A DNA stretch of 64,000 nt from Rothia nasisuis (lineage in GTDB: Bacteria > Actinomycetota > Actinomycetes > Actinomycetales > Micrococcaceae): the NCBI RefSeq assembly GCF_928381405.1, contig NZ_CAKMSB010000001.1, positions 291,278 through 355,277 on the forward strand. The letters are read 5' to 3'. Position numbers and translations under genes: made by a program. Positions 28,104 through 37,347 of the stretch are shown here, one piece after another. Position 1 is the stretch's first letter, and the number at the start of each line of letters is the position of its first letter. The notes under the pieces are model-generated. The model searched no databases, had not been told where the DNA came from, and saw only the letters and a list, made by a program, of their open reading frames with translations.

Positions 28104-28763
28104 TCAGCCACCGCTCTGGGAGGTTGAGGGCGTAGCGGTGGGTGTTGCCCCTGGGGACGCCTGAGCTGATGCAGCCGCACTTGCTGACGCTTCTGCCGAT
28201 GCTTTAGCCTTGGCTGCTGCTTCTTCTTTCTTACGCTGTTCCTCAGCACGGGCTTGAGCCTCAGAGTACGCCTGGGTGTCAGACAGCGCAGGCGGAGCTA
28301 TCAGGTTTTGATCTGTTTCTTCAGCAGGGGTAGCTGCCGTGGGCGTACCTGTAATTTCACCGGTTTGCAGGTCAAGTGCGGCCTGACTTGAGGTGGCAAC
28401 CAGGCCCAGCTGGCTGGCACGTATAGCCAAATCTTGGGGCGCTTGCTGGAATTCAATCTCCTGAACTAGAGCCTCGTTGTTCTGCTGCAGAGCTTGTTCC
28501 TGAGCGCGCAACTCAACCAAATCATACTGACGGGAGGCCATGATGATGCTAAGTACTAGAACGGTCAGTAGAGCCACCAGCATGGCACCGAGCGCTATGA
28601 AGATACGCCAGCGGTTTGACGTGGCCTTGTTGGCGCGGGAGCGTGATAGGGGGCGACGGGCTGGCTTGCTCTCTACCAGGTCGTCGCGTACTACAGACAG
28701 GCGTGGTCTGGTTGGTGCCGAGCTGTCGGTCAGGGGATGGAGGAAACGGGGTTCCGCGCTCAT
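28104..28763 (-). CDS. ftsL: FtsL-like divisome protein
   Basis: 219 residues. A basic cytoplasmic N-terminus (about 50 residues) precedes one helix ([25 protein letters not shown]) and a coiled coil ([25 protein letters not shown]), ending with QLGLVATS. This is the FtsL/DivIC layout and the position between rsmH and ftsI agrees. After about residue 170 a low-complexity tail rich in Ala, Ser and Glu is added, longer than in most FtsL proteins. It overlaps rsmH by 4 bp. FtsL bridges FtsQ to FtsW/FtsI. Confidence 0.88.
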   Translation of the reverse strand: MSAEPRFLHPLTDSSAPTRPRLSVVRDDLVESKPARRPLSRSRANKATSNRWRIFIALGAMLVALLTVLVLSIIMASRQYDLVELRAQEQALQQNNEALVQEIEFQQAPQDLAIRASQLGLVATSSQAALDLQTGEITGTPTAATPAEETDQNLIAPPALSDTQAYSEAQARAEEQRKKEEAAAKAKASAEASASAAASAQASPGATPTATPSTSQSGG

Positions 28764-29788
28764 TGTACTGCCTTTGTGATCTTGATTTTTTCTGCTGCCC
28801 GGAGTTTTGCGGACGCTGCCCGTGAGTTTTCTTCAATCTCTCGGTCAGTGGGGGGTTCCGCACCCCGGGTGATAATTTTGAGTTCGGGTTTGTGTTCTTC
28901 AAGTTCCACAGGAAAGCCTTTAGGGGCGCTAGATGTGGAACGAGCGGTGAAACTTCGTTTAACGATTTTGTCTTCGAGGCTGTGGTAGCTCATGGCCACG
29001 CAGCGGCCGCCGAGTTTGAGGGCGTCGATAGCTGCGGGAATGGCCAGCTCAAGTGCTTCGAGCTCGTGATTGACCTCTATACGGAGTGCTTGGAAGGTGC
29101 GCTTGGCGGGGTGACCGCCTTTTCGCTGAGCAGCAACGGGTACCGCCTCCTGGATGACTCTCACCAGTTCCCCGGTCGTTTCAAATGGACGTTCGGCACG
29201 AGCGGTGACAATACGAGCGGCTATACGGGAGGAGAACTTCTCTTCGCCCCACGTACGAATGATTCGGCGCAAATCAGCTTCGTCGTAGGTGTTAACGATG
29301 GTTGCTGCTGTGAGTTCTTCGGTTGTGTCCATACGCATGTCAAGAGGGGCATCGTAGGAGTAGGCAAACCCACGGGCGCGTTCGTCAAGTTGCATAGAAG
29401 AAACACCCAGGTCAAAGAGCACACCATCGACTTCGGTCACTCCGGCTTCTTCCATAGCACGCGGGATTTCGCTATAAACAGCGTGCACCGGGATAAACCG
29501 TTTGCTGAACCTGGCCAGGCGCTGGCTCGCAATCTTGAGAGCCATGGGGTCGCGATCAATGCCAATCAGGATGAGGTCTTCGAACTGTTCAAGCATGGCT
29601 TCAGAATGGCCCCCCATGCCGAGAGTACCGTCAATGGCGACGGCATCTGGGCGGTTCAGTGCGGGCGCGAGGAGGCTCAGGCAACGGTCAAGCATGACCG
29701 GCGTGTGCCTGTCTTTGGCTTCCTTGCCTGGTGAGAGGTTCTCTACCTGAGTCAAGGGTTTTGCTCCTCGGGGTGGTCGTATGGTCAT
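28760..29788 (-). CDS. rsmH: 16S rRNA m4C1402 N4-methyltransferase RsmH
   Basis: 342 residues. [30 protein letters not shown] (SAM-binding), [18 protein letters not shown] and [14 protein letters not shown] are family hallmarks. It methylates N4 of C1402 in 16S rRNA. The ATG at 29788 lacks a good ribosome binding site; a TTG at 29755 preceded by GAGGAG is a credible alternative start. It follows mraZ by 13 bp. Confidence 0.95.
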   Translation of the reverse strand: MTIRPPRGAKPLTQVENLSPGKEAKDRHTPVMLDRCLSLLAPALNRPDAVAIDGTLGMGGHSEAMLEQFEDLILIGIDRDPMALKIASQRLARFSKRFIPVHAVYSEIPRAMEEAGVTEVDGVLFDLGVSSMQLDERARGFAYSYDAPLDMRMDTTEELTAATIVNTYDEADLRRIIRTWGEEKFSSRIAARIVTARAERPFETTGELVRVIQEAVPVAAQRKGGHPAKRTFQALRIEVNHELEALELAIPAAIDALKLGGRCVAMSYHSLEDKIVKRSFTARSTSSAPKGFPVELEEHKPELKIITRGAEPPTDREIEENSRAASAKLRAAEKIKITKAVQ

Positions 29789-29801
29789 GGTGCGGGCTGT
29801 A

Positions 29802-30236
29802 TTAGAGCATCAGCCCTGGAAGGATGTCTTCATCTGTGTCAGAGAAGGCTTCCTCTTGTTCGAGCAGGTAGGCTTCCCAGGCCTCAGAACTCCATATTTC
29901 TGCTCGAGACCCTGCACCAATAACGGTCAGTTCTTTTTCGAGCCCGGCGTAGGTTCTGAGGGCAGGCGGTATGGTGATACGCCCCTGCTTATCTGGCACT
30001 TCGTCTGAGGCACCCGACAGAAAAACTCTGATGTAGTCTCGCGCCTGTTTTGATGACAGCGGGGCCGAACGCAACTGTTCGTGGATGCGTTCAAACTCAG
30101 CCTGGGTGAAAACATAGAGGCAACGTTCTTGACCGCGGGTCAGTACAAGCCCTTCTTCGAGTTGCTCGCGAAACTTTGCAGGCAGAATAAGCCGACCTTT
30201 GACGTCCAGCCGCGGGGTGTGAGTCCCGAGGAACAT
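29802..30236 (-). CDS. mraZ: Transcriptional regulator MraZ
   Basis: 144 residues. [23 protein letters not shown] is the first AbrB-like SpoVT/MraZ half and [18 protein letters not shown] the second. MraZ forms ring-shaped multimers that bind direct repeats before its own gene and control the dcw cluster. Three such repeats lie 70-100 bp upstream. It is the first gene of the cluster. Confidence 0.96.
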   Translation of the reverse strand: MFLGTHTPRLDVKGRLILPAKFREQLEEGLVLTRGQERCLYVFTQAEFERIHEQLRSAPLSSKQARDYIRVFLSGASDEVPDKQGRITIPPALRTYAGLEKELTVIGAGSRAEIWSSEAWEAYLLEQEEAFSDTDEDILPGLML

Positions 30237-30306
30237 AGCACCACCGCCTTTTCTTGACTACCTAGAGGCTTCCCCGGACGGGGAAACTGCACCACTGTTG
30301 CTCTGA

Positions 30307-30336
30307 CTTCCTCCACTTTACTCCACTATGCCCCAC
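30307..30336 (-). promoter_or_regulatory. MraZ operator: three GTGG decamer repeats
   Basis: On the minus strand three consecutive decamers read GTGGGGCATA, GTGGAGTAAA and GTGGAGGAAG (30336 to 30307). This matches the known MraZ-binding arrangement of GTGG-type pentamers separated by 5-bp spacers. It lies 71-100 bp before the mraZ ATG. Autoregulation is expected from studied bacteria. Confidence 0.8.
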
Positions 30337-30522
30337 CAACCACAGCAAATATGGAATTTTTCCTCCTTTTTGAGTGTTTTCACATGTTTTATCCCCTGAG
30401 GTTTATCCCTAAGATCTCTCTCTGGGCGCCCAAGCTCGCGCTCACCTCAAGCTTGAGAAGCCCTGTTGCTTTTGAATCAGTTTCATAATCGCTTTTGACC
30501 TATGACCCGGAGTTTAAAAAAA

Positions 30523-30554
30523 CTTGGCCGCCCGGCATATGCCGGGCGGCCAAG
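30523..30554 (-). terminator. Intrinsic terminator of the DUF3040 gene
   Basis: A perfect 32-nt palindrome, CTTGGCCGCCCGGCAT followed by its exact reverse complement. On the minus strand it is directly followed by a run of seven T. It starts 45 bp past the DUF3040 stop. Confidence 0.88.
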
Positions 30555-30598
30555 GAAACCTGCGCTAGAGCACTGAGATTAAACGTTGAAAAGGACGC

Positions 30599-30994
30599 TT
30601 AGAAACGATTACCGTTTTGACGTTTATCCCACTTGTCTTCAAGATTTTGCATGAAGCGGGAACTGCCCTGTTTCTTCGTGGGCACTCCTCTCTGGGGGTT
30701 GGTAGGTACGGCCCGGGAACCCCTGGGAGCGGTGGTAGCGAAATAGACACCACCGGCTGCAATGATGAATCCCAGTACGCCAAGAAGAATAAGTTTGGTA
30801 GCAACCCCGGCGATGATAACCCCCAAGCCCAGCACGGCAACAAGAGCGCCAATGACCAAGTTGCGGGGGGAGGTCTTACCCGTGGAAGCAACGGCAGGGT
30901 GGGGGTCAGTCATGGTTGACGCAAAAGCAGGGTCTTCGTTCAACTGCTTCTCGAGCTGATCCAGCAGTTGCTGTTCCTGTTCAGATAGCGCCAT
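30599..30994 (-). CDS. DUF3040 family membrane protein
   Basis: 131 residues. MALSEQEQQLLDQLEKQLNEDPAFASTM is the signature start of DUF3040, followed by two closely spaced hydrophobic stretches (residues 46-65 and 67-87) and a basic C-terminal tail with KRQNGNRF. Such proteins are found near mraZ or dinB in actinobacteria; the function is unknown. CAAGGAG precedes the ATG and a strong terminator follows, so it is likely monocistronic. Confidence 0.88.
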   Translation of the reverse strand: MALSEQEQQLLDQLEKQLNEDPAFASTMTDPHPAVASTGKTSPRNLVIGALVAVLGLGVIIAGVATKLILLGVLGFIIAAGGVYFATTAPRGSRAVPTNPQRGVPTKKQGSSRFMQNLEDKWDKRQNGNRF

Positions 30995-31023
30995 GGTGTC
31001 TCCTTGAGCTGGTTCGGTGAGCT

Positions 31024-31039
31024 TAGCTGGGCCCAGCTA
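31024..31039. repeat. Short perfect palindrome upstream of the DUF3040 gene
   Basis: TAGCTGGGCCCAGCTA is a perfect 16-nt palindrome 30 bp before the DUF3040 ATG. It could be a regulator site or part of the dinB transcript end. Confidence 0.35.
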
Positions 31040-31142
31040 TCACTCCCTAGGGCCGGTACGCGGACTACCCCGCGCGTCTACTTAATCTTACCGGGGCAGG
31101 CGGGGTAGAACCTAGACAGAAGGTAAAAAATAACCTTGCATG

Positions 31143-32450
31143 TCACCCACTTTTCTGCATCGTGGGGTTAAGCAAACGAGCAGGCAGCAAACCCCGTGAG
31201 CCGAACTTAGAATGTATTTGGTCCATAGCCGCCTCAGCCCTCTCCCAGTGTTCACGCAAACTATCAGGCTCACCAAAGTTTTCGGCAGACGCATCACTCC
31301 GCACAGTCGTTAGGCCCACCGGATCTCCCCCAGCGCCTTCCTGCTCAAAGAGTGAGAGCTGCACGCCGGCGTCCTTGCTCTCTAATTTCTCGGCACGTAC
31401 ACCCACCAGGCGAATCGGCCTGGGCGAGGCCCCCTGCGCATCAAGCAGGCCCAACCTTTGCAGGTGGCTGTGTACAGCACGGTAAAGAGCCCGACCCGAG
31501 GTAGTTGGGGTATCAAGCGGGCAGGAGCGGGTGAGAGTTTCAAAGTCTGAGTAACGAATTTTGAGACTGAGACCGCGCGGTTGTTTGCCGGACGCTCTAA
31601 GACGGCGCGCTACCGTGAGACAGAGAGTGTATAGCTCGGCAGCTACCGCAGAGGCATCCGTTTGGTCCGTTACGAAGGTATGCTCAGCTCCGATAGATTT
31701 TTCATGGCGGTAGGGCACCACCTCACGCCGGTCAATACCTCGGGCCATCTCATAGAGATGAGACCCAGCCGCCTTACCCAGCCGCCCCTGCAACCAGCCC
31801 AACTCGTACTCGCGCAACTGGGCTACGGTATGAATACCAAAGCCGTGCAAGTTCTGTGCGCTCTTAGCGCCCACACCCCAGAGTTTCTCAATAGGAAGTG
31901 GGTCAAGAAATTCCTGGATACGCCGCGGAGGAACCACCCAGAGCCCGTTGGGCTTGGACCCGGTTGATGCCACCTTGGCCACAAACTTGGTCGAGGAAAT
32001 ACCGGCAGAACTCGGTAAATGTAGCTCGTCAACAATGCGAGCGCGCACCCCCTGGGCCAGCTCGACCGGGTTCCCCTGGGCGCGCATGGCTCCGGTTAAA
32101 TCAACGAAAGCTTCATCGACGCTTACCTGCTCTACCCGGTCGGTAACATCACGCAGAATCCCCATAACGTGAGCCGAGTAATCACGGTAGCGAGCCGACG
32201 GTTCAATAAGTACAGCCCCGGGGCAACGCCGGAGTGCCTGCGCCAGCGGCATGGCAGAGCCCACACCAAACTGTCGAGCTTCATACGAAGCAGAGAGAAC
32301 CACAGAGCGCGGCGAATTACGGGCCACAATAATTCTTTGCCCCTGGAGCTCGGGCCGGGCTAAGAGTTCCACGTTGACAAAGAAGGCATCCATATCAAGG
32401 TGCATGATAACGCGCGACTGCGGGCCGCGTCCGCCGTTCTGCATGGGCAC
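31143..32450 (-). CDS. dinB: DNA polymerase IV (Y family)
   Basis: 435 residues. VIMHLDMDAFFVNVELLARPEL and VEQVSVDEAFVDLTG contain the catalytic acidic residues of Y-family polymerases; GISSTKFVAKVAST and the HhH segment LWGVGAKSAQNL follow. It performs error-prone translesion synthesis. The little-finger domain (LRASGKQPRGLSLKIRYSDF) is intact, but no beta-clamp motif is obvious beyond QLSLFEQ near residue 370, which fits the QLxLF clamp-binding pattern. Confidence 0.94.
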   Translation of the reverse strand: MPMQNGGRGPQSRVIMHLDMDAFFVNVELLARPELQGQRIIVARNSPRSVVLSASYEARQFGVGSAMPLAQALRRCPGAVLIEPSARYRDYSAHVMGILRDVTDRVEQVSVDEAFVDLTGAMRAQGNPVELAQGVRARIVDELHLPSSAGISSTKFVAKVASTGSKPNGLWVVPPRRIQEFLDPLPIEKLWGVGAKSAQNLHGFGIHTVAQLREYELGWLQGRLGKAAGSHLYEMARGIDRREVVPYRHEKSIGAEHTFVTDQTDASAVAAELYTLCLTVARRLRASGKQPRGLSLKIRYSDFETLTRSCPLDTPTTSGRALYRAVHSHLQRLGLLDAQGASPRPIRLVGVRAEKLESKDAGVQLSLFEQEGAGGDPVGLTTVRSDASAENFGEPDSLREHWERAEAAMDQIHSKFGSRGLLPARLLNPTMQKSG

Positions 32451-32520
32451 CCCACCACACCTTCCATCGAAAATATGTTCTAATCCATCATAAATCAGAG
32501 GCCCCCAGCACGCCAGGTAC

Positions 32521-32532
32521 TTTATCGATAAA
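32521..32532. promoter_or_regulatory. Palindrome in the dinB / prenyl synthase divergent region
   Basis: TTTATCGATAAA is a perfect 12-nt palindrome about 37 bp before the plus-strand ATG, near the expected promoter. No known regulator is assigned. Confidence 0.25.
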
Positions 32533-32568
32533 CTGGTACTCTACAGATAGGTTCAACCCAAGGATGCC

Positions 32569-33681
32569 ATGACCACCCAGCTACCCCCCTCTGCGGGCAC
32601 CGATGAATCAGCTCGTTACCTGGCGGCCATCGAAGCAGAGATGAACCGCTTCTTTCATGAACAGAGCACCACGATGCGGGCGGTCTCGCCCGAAACCCTA
32701 CCTCTCATCGAATCTATCTCAGCCCTTTCTACCGGCGGCAAGCGGTTGCGTGCCCTGCTGGCCTACTGGGGGTACCGCGGCGCTGGTGGCACTGAGTGCT
32801 CAGCCTCTATCGTTCGGGCTGGTCTAGCCATTGAACTCTTCCAAACCGCAGCACTCATTCACGACGACATAATTGATGCCTCTGATACGCGGCGCGGTGC
32901 CCCCAGCGTCCACCGCCGCTTTGAGGCGATGCACCGGGAACGCGGGTATAAAACAAACGCAGCTTCTTTTGGCGTTTCAAGTGCACTTCTAGCGGGAGAC
33001 CTCTGCCTCTCATGGTCTGAGATGGTTTTCTCTTCAATTCCTGAGTTGACCGCCACCAGCGAGGCCCGTTTTATTTTCGATGTCATGCGCACCGAAGTCA
33101 TGGCCGGCCAGTACCTCGATATTGTGGGTGAGGTGGTACCCGAAGAAGAACCGCAGGTAGCCCTTCAACGCGCTCTCAATGTCATCCGTTATAAAGCCGC
33201 CAAATACACCTGTGAGCACCCTGTTGCCTTAGGCGGTGCACTGGGCCTGGGTCTAGGCCGCGATCAGAAAGCCCAGATTATCCGGGGCTACCGAGATTTC
33301 GCCCTCCCTCTGGGGGAGGGCTACCAGCTCCGCGACGACATCCTCGGCGTATTTGGCGAACCCGAAACAACTGGCAAGCCGGCCGGCGATGATCTGCGCG
33401 AGGGCAAGCGCACCGTACTGACTGCCTTTACCGCCATGAAAGCCAGCCCCGAGGAACGAGCCCTGCTCGAGATGTCTTTGGGCGACCCCAAGCTCAACGC
33501 TACTACCATCGCCCAGATCCAGAGGCTCATGCGTGAATCCGGAGCCCTTGACGAAGTTGAAGCCCTTATCAGTGAGAAGAGCGATCAGGCACTCTCGGCC
33601 CTCTCAGCTCTGCCTATCCCGGAGGAAGTACGCGATGCCCTCCATGCCATTGCTTTGAAGGCCCTACAGCGCTCCTACTAG
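32569..33681 (+). CDS. Trans-isoprenyl diphosphate synthase (IdsA/GrcC-like)
   Basis: 370 residues. GGKRLRALLAYWGYRG binds isopentenyl diphosphate. The first aspartate-rich motif is HDDIIDASDTRRG, the second RDDILGVFGEPETTGKPAGDD. It condenses IPP with allylic diphosphates; product length (GGPP or longer, for menaquinone, carotenoid or polyprenyl lipids) cannot be fixed from sequence. Its position next to the Rv2175c-type gene and pknL matches mycobacteria, where idsA2 lies near Rv2175c and pknL. Confidence 0.92.
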   Translation: MTTQLPPSAGTDESARYLAAIEAEMNRFFHEQSTTMRAVSPETLPLIESISALSTGGKRLRALLAYWGYRGAGGTECSASIVRAGLAIELFQTAALIHDDIIDASDTRRGAPSVHRRFEAMHRERGYKTNAASFGVSSALLAGDLCLSWSEMVFSSIPELTATSEARFIFDVMRTEVMAGQYLDIVGEVVPEEEPQVALQRALNVIRYKAAKYTCEHPVALGGALGLGLGRDQKAQIIRGYRDFALPLGEGYQLRDDILGVFGEPETTGKPAGDDLREGKRTVLTAFTAMKASPEERALLEMSLGDPKLNATTIAQIQRLMRESGALDEVEALISEKSDQALSALSALPIPEEVRDALHAIALKALQRSY

Positions 33682-33702
33682 ATCTTTGAGATAACCAGGC
33701 TT

Positions 33703-33727
33703 AGGTCGCCTAGAGTCTTGGCGACCT
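33703..33727. terminator. Terminator between convergent prenyl synthase and Rv2175c-type genes
   Basis: AGGTCGCC (33703-33710) pairs with GGCGACCT (33720-33727) in the 75-bp convergent gap. Confidence 0.6.
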
Positions 33728-33756
33728 CACCGCCGAGCAGCTCAATCACACTATTT

Positions 33757-34128
33757 CTACCAGGCGAGTGCTGAGGCACGACGGCGCACCTCGGTTTTAC
33801 GGCCGTCGATGAGGGCATCGATGGGGCGGCCGGGGAGGGAGTCATCTGCGGTGTAAAGCCAGACGATAGCCTCTTCAGCGGTAAAGCCAGCATCAGAGAG
33901 CACACTGACGGTACCCTTGAGAGACTCAAGGACGCGGTCTTCGCGCATGAAGAGAGCGGGCACCTTACGAACGCCGGTCTCAGGATCTCGTACCGCCAGG
34001 AGGGTGCCGTCAGCAAGGAGGTTGTGGACACGGGTGACCTTGAGGTCAAGGGTCTCTGCAATGTCGGGAATGGTGAGCCAGTCGCCGACGAGCTCCATTA
34101 CTTGAGGGGTTGTTTTTTCATCAGTCAC
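33757..34128 (-). CDS. Rv2175c-family DNA-binding protein
   Basis: About 123 residues. WLTIPDIAETLDLKVTRVHNLLADGTLLAVRD is a winged-helix DNA-binding region and the C-terminal half (EDRVLESLKGTVSVLSDAGFTAEEAIVWLYTADDSL, RPIDALIDGRKTEVRRRASALAW) matches Rv2175c. In M. tuberculosis that protein is a substrate of PknL, encoded next to it, as here. The frame stays open to 34488, but that part overlaps pknL and is not conserved. The start is taken as GTG 34128; GGAGG touches it too closely to act normally, so the mRNA may be leaderless. Confidence 0.85.
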   Translation of the reverse strand: MTDEKTTPQVMELVGDWLTIPDIAETLDLKVTRVHNLLADGTLLAVRDPETGVRKVPALFMREDRVLESLKGTVSVLSDAGFTAEEAIVWLYTADDSLPGRPIDALIDGRKTEVRRRASALAW

Positions 34129-34221
34129 CCCTCCATTGTGCCCCAGAAAGTGCTGAAGCGGTAGGACGGGAGGGTGTGCCTTTACGGGGAGCTCCCAGCT
34201 GTTTCTCGTACTATATGAGGG

Positions 34222-35649
34222 ATGTCTGATTCTAAGTCTGCTGCCCCCTGGCTGACGGGGGTCATTTTTAAGGGCCATTTTGAGGTAGGCCACCTGATTG
34301 CGCGCGGAGGTATGGCCGAGGTCTACTATGCTGTTGATCTCTGGTCGAATAATCCTGTAGCAGTCAAGGTGCTGTTGCCGCATCTGGCGGGTGATCCTGC
34401 CCAGCAGCAAAAATTTTTTCGAGAAGGGCGGGCACTCAAGAAAATCAACCATGAGCACGTAGTGGGTGTGGTAGATGAGGGAACGCAACTAGTTCATGGC
34501 CAGCAGGTCATGTTTTTGGTACTGGAGTATGTGCACGGTTGCACCCTGGCGCAGTTATTAACACTGCGGCCGGTGCTGAGTGTTGGCGAGGTCTTGCATA
34601 TCATACTTCCCGCAGTGGAAGGCCTCTCTGAGGTACATGCGCATCAGCTAATTCACCGGGATATAAAGCCCGCCAATATTTTGTTAGAGGCTGGTTCAGG
34701 GTCGATTAAGCTATCGGATTTTGGGCTGACACGCAGGGCTGACCAATCGGCAACAGGCCAGCTGATGGGCACTCCGCCCTTTATCGCCCCTGAAATTCTC
34801 GATGCGCAGGCCACTGTAGGCCCGGAAGCGGATATTTTTGCGGTGGGGGTGATGATGTACCGTATGCTCACCGGGCGCATGCCCTTTGAAGGTGGTGAGA
34901 ATGACCAGCAGGTGCTCTATCACAATGTGAACACTGATATCCCATCGGTGGCTCTTCTAGCGCCGAGGATTTCGTCTGACGTTGCAGGCGTGGTGAACTG
35001 GGCGACACGCCGTAACCCGGGTGATCGCCCCGCTGATGCAGCTGAGCTCTACCGGGCCCTGCGTGATGTCGAGTCCGGTATGACCCCCCAGGAGCAAGCC
35101 TATCGCCTGCCCTCAGCTGACCCGGCTCAGACTTCACTGTGGGAAGACATTGACGAAATCGCCGAGCGCTCCGGCCGCCGTCACACCGCTGATCATGAGT
35201 CTATCGTCGCGGTAGGCGGTGCCTCTGATCTTTTATTCGACGAGGACGCCGGAGCCAGCCTCTCTGCCCACGAGCAGGCGGTGCGTTCGGCCGCTGCCGC
35301 CCCGGTGGAGGCCTACTCCCCCACTGAGCTGACGGGGTTAGGGCCGCTCACGGCCAGCCAGGCTGAGGTTGAGTTTGATGCGCGCTATACAATTTCTGCA
35401 GGCTATTCACCCGACCGGGCGGCACGTCAGTGGGCCGATTCAGGGCAGGTCGATACCCACCGCGACGCGCCGAGCTCGCAGCGCAACCCTGACCCGGCTC
35501 ACTGGACTGAAGCCCAGCGGCGCACCCCAGCTAAGCCCTGGCGCCCCGCGCCGAGCACGACCGTCTTGGCCTTAACAGCCTTGGGCGTGCTCCTGGCTTT
35601 CGTTGGTGCCGGCATGGTTGGCTGGTGGCTGGCTAGTTTCTTGTTATAA
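34222..35649 (+). CDS. pknL: Serine/threonine protein kinase PknL-like
   Basis: 475 residues. The kinase domain (about 12-280) has the glycine loop ARGGMAEVYYAVD, VAVKVL with the ATP lysine, the catalytic loop IHRDIKPANILL and DFGLTR. A polar region (300-445) is followed by one membrane helix (VLALTALGVLLAFVGAGMVGWWLA) near the end; there are no PASTA repeats. Kinase position and divergence from the Rv2175c-type gene match PknL, which phosphorylates that protein and is linked to division and envelope control. GAGGG precedes the ATG. Confidence 0.92.
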   Translation: MSDSKSAAPWLTGVIFKGHFEVGHLIARGGMAEVYYAVDLWSNNPVAVKVLLPHLAGDPAQQQKFFREGRALKKINHEHVVGVVDEGTQLVHGQQVMFLVLEYVHGCTLAQLLTLRPVLSVGEVLHIILPAVEGLSEVHAHQLIHRDIKPANILLEAGSGSIKLSDFGLTRRADQSATGQLMGTPPFIAPEILDAQATVGPEADIFAVGVMMYRMLTGRMPFEGGENDQQVLYHNVNTDIPSVALLAPRISSDVAGVVNWATRRNPGDRPADAAELYRALRDVESGMTPQEQAYRLPSADPAQTSLWEDIDEIAERSGRRHTADHESIVAVGGASDLLFDEDAGASLSAHEQAVRSAAAAPVEAYSPTELTGLGPLTASQAEVEFDARYTISAGYSPDRAARQWADSGQVDTHRDAPSSQRNPDPAHWTEAQRRTPAKPWRPAPSTTVLALTALGVLLAFVGAGMVGWWLASFLL

Positions 35650-35669
35650 GCTCTCCCAAGCATCAAAAG

Positions 35670-35732
35670 TCGCCGCAACTCACCAGTGTTTTTGCCCGGC
35701 CAATGGGCCGGTTGGCAGGTGAGCTGCGGCGA
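35670..35732. terminator. Branched hairpin between pknL and DAHP synthase genes
   Basis: TCGCCGCAACTCACC (35670-35684) pairs with GGTGAGCTGCGGCGA (35718-35732) with one mismatch, enclosing a smaller CCGGCC/GGGCCGG hairpin. It lies between convergent genes and probably ends both transcripts. Confidence 0.7.
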
Positions 35733-35773
35733 TTAATTCTGTGCTTCCCCCTTGAGGGCTCGAGCCGCCCTCT

Positions 35774-37135
35774 CTAACGTCGAGCCAAGTACTCAGCGAC
35801 CTGAAAAGCGATTTCCAAGGACTGCTGGTGGTTCAGACGCGGGTCGCAGAGAGTCTCGTAACGGTCTGCAAAGGCTGCCTCCTCGATGGGGTCGGAGCCG
35901 CCCAGGCATTCAGCCACGTCATCGCCGGTCATCTCGACATGGATACCGCCGGGGAAGGTGCCTAGGGCTTCATGCACCTCAAAGAAGCCCTGAACCTCAT
36001 TCATGACGTCGTCAAAGCGGCGGGTCTTGTAGCCCGAGGGCACCGAGATGGTGTTACCGTGCATGGGGTCGGTGACCCAGACGACCTTGGCGCCTTCCTT
36101 CTGTACGCCCTCAACGATGGCGGGCAGGTTTTCGCGGATCTTGCCTGCGCCCATGCGGGTAATGAAGGTGAGGCGTCCAGGCTCGCGGTGAGGATCAAGC
36201 TTGTCGATAAGGGCCAGGGCATCGTCCGCGGTGGTGGTGGGCCCGAGCTTCACGCCAATAGGGTTGCGTACCTTGGAGAGGAAGTTGACGTGGGCGTCGT
36301 CCAAGCCACGGGTACGCTCACCAATCCACAGGAAGTGGGCGGAGGTGTCATAGGGCTGATTGGTGCGCGAGTCAACACGGGTCAGAGCACGCTCGAAGTC
36401 CAGGAGCAGAGCCTCGTGGCCTGTGTATACATCGGTGGTTTTGAGGGGGCCGAAGTCGGTTCCGCAGGCTTCCATAAACTTGATAGCGCGGTCGATTTCA
36501 CCGGCGATGGATTCGTAGCGAGCGTGTGCTGGGTTGGAGGTGAAGCCCTTGTTCCAGGAGTGAACCGAACGCAGGTCTGCGAAACCACCCTGGGTGAAAG
36601 CTCGAATTAGGTTCAGGGTGGAGGCACTGGTGTGGTAGCCGCGTAGCATGCGGTTGGGATCGTGCGCCCGGGAATCTGCGGTGAAGTCAAAGCCGTTAAC
36701 CATCTCACCGCGGAAGGAGGGCAGGGTAAGGTCGCCTCGGGTCTCGTCGTTGGACGAGCGGGGCTTTGAAAACTGCCCGGCCATGCGGCCCATCTTGACC
36801 ACGGGCATGGAGGCGCCGTAGGTCAATACCACAGCCATCTGCAAGAGAGTGCGCACACGGCCCGAGATTTTGTCGGCAGTAGCGCCAGCAAAGGTTTCGG
36901 CGCAGTCTCCGCCCTGGAGTAGGAAGGCTTCGCCATTAGCCACGCGTGCCAGGTCGGCGCGCATCTGATCTACCTCTCCGGCGAAGACCAGCGGAGGTAC
37001 AGAATTCAGCTCCTTAATCACAGATACGAAGTCTGGGTGCTCCGACCACTGAGGGTGCTGGTCAATCTTCAGTGAACGCCACTCTTCGAGTTCAGGGAGA
37101 GCGTTCGGGGTGGGGGTGGTATCGGCGTCGGCCAC
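35774..37135 (-). CDS. aroG: Class II 3-deoxy-7-phosphoheptulonate (DAHP) synthase
   Basis: About 453 residues, close to M. tuberculosis AroG (462). LLQGGDCAETFAGATADKI, the KMGRMAGQFSKPRSS segment and GEVDQMRADLARVANGEAF are class II hallmarks; DPMHGNT and GIHVEMTGDDVAECLGG lie in the metal/substrate site. It joins PEP and erythrose 4-phosphate, the first step of the shikimate pathway. A longer frame exists to 37249, but GTG 37135 has AAGGAG seven bases before it and gives the normal length. Confidence 0.95.
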   Translation of the reverse strand: MADADTTPTPNALPELEEWRSLKIDQHPQWSEHPDFVSVIKELNSVPPLVFAGEVDQMRADLARVANGEAFLLQGGDCAETFAGATADKISGRVRTLLQMAVVLTYGASMPVVKMGRMAGQFSKPRSSNDETRGDLTLPSFRGEMVNGFDFTADSRAHDPNRMLRGYHTSASTLNLIRAFTQGGFADLRSVHSWNKGFTSNPAHARYESIAGEIDRAIKFMEACGTDFGPLKTTDVYTGHEALLLDFERALTRVDSRTNQPYDTSAHFLWIGERTRGLDDAHVNFLSKVRNPIGVKLGPTTTADDALALIDKLDPHREPGRLTFITRMGAGKIRENLPAIVEGVQKEGAKVVWVTDPMHGNTISVPSGYKTRRFDDVMNEVQGFFEVHEALGTFPGGIHVEMTGDDVAECLGGSDPIEEAAFADRYETLCDPRLNHQQSLEIAFQVAEYLARR

Positions 37136-37347
37136 GGGGTGACTCCTTATAATGTGGTAATCGCTAGGCCTGCCGCTGAGGGCGTTGGCCGTGGTGCTAT
37201 TCAAAAGTATTGTGGTTGGGTTCAAGGGCGACCAAGCTCTGTCCAGCATGTGACATTAGCTCAGCAGGCCCCGTGCACGGCTACTGTGCGGTGTGCAGAC
37301 AAGGCCCGATGGCAAGTTGACTACGCTCAGGGGCAGCAATCAGCTGG

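Noticed and set aside
28892..29734. A 280-codon plus-strand frame opposite rsmH
   Set aside because: Antisense to all conserved RsmH motifs; no family resemblance.
34129..34488. N-terminal extension of the Rv2175c-type protein
   Set aside because: The extra 120 codons are antisense to the conserved kinase loop of pknL and give no family match.
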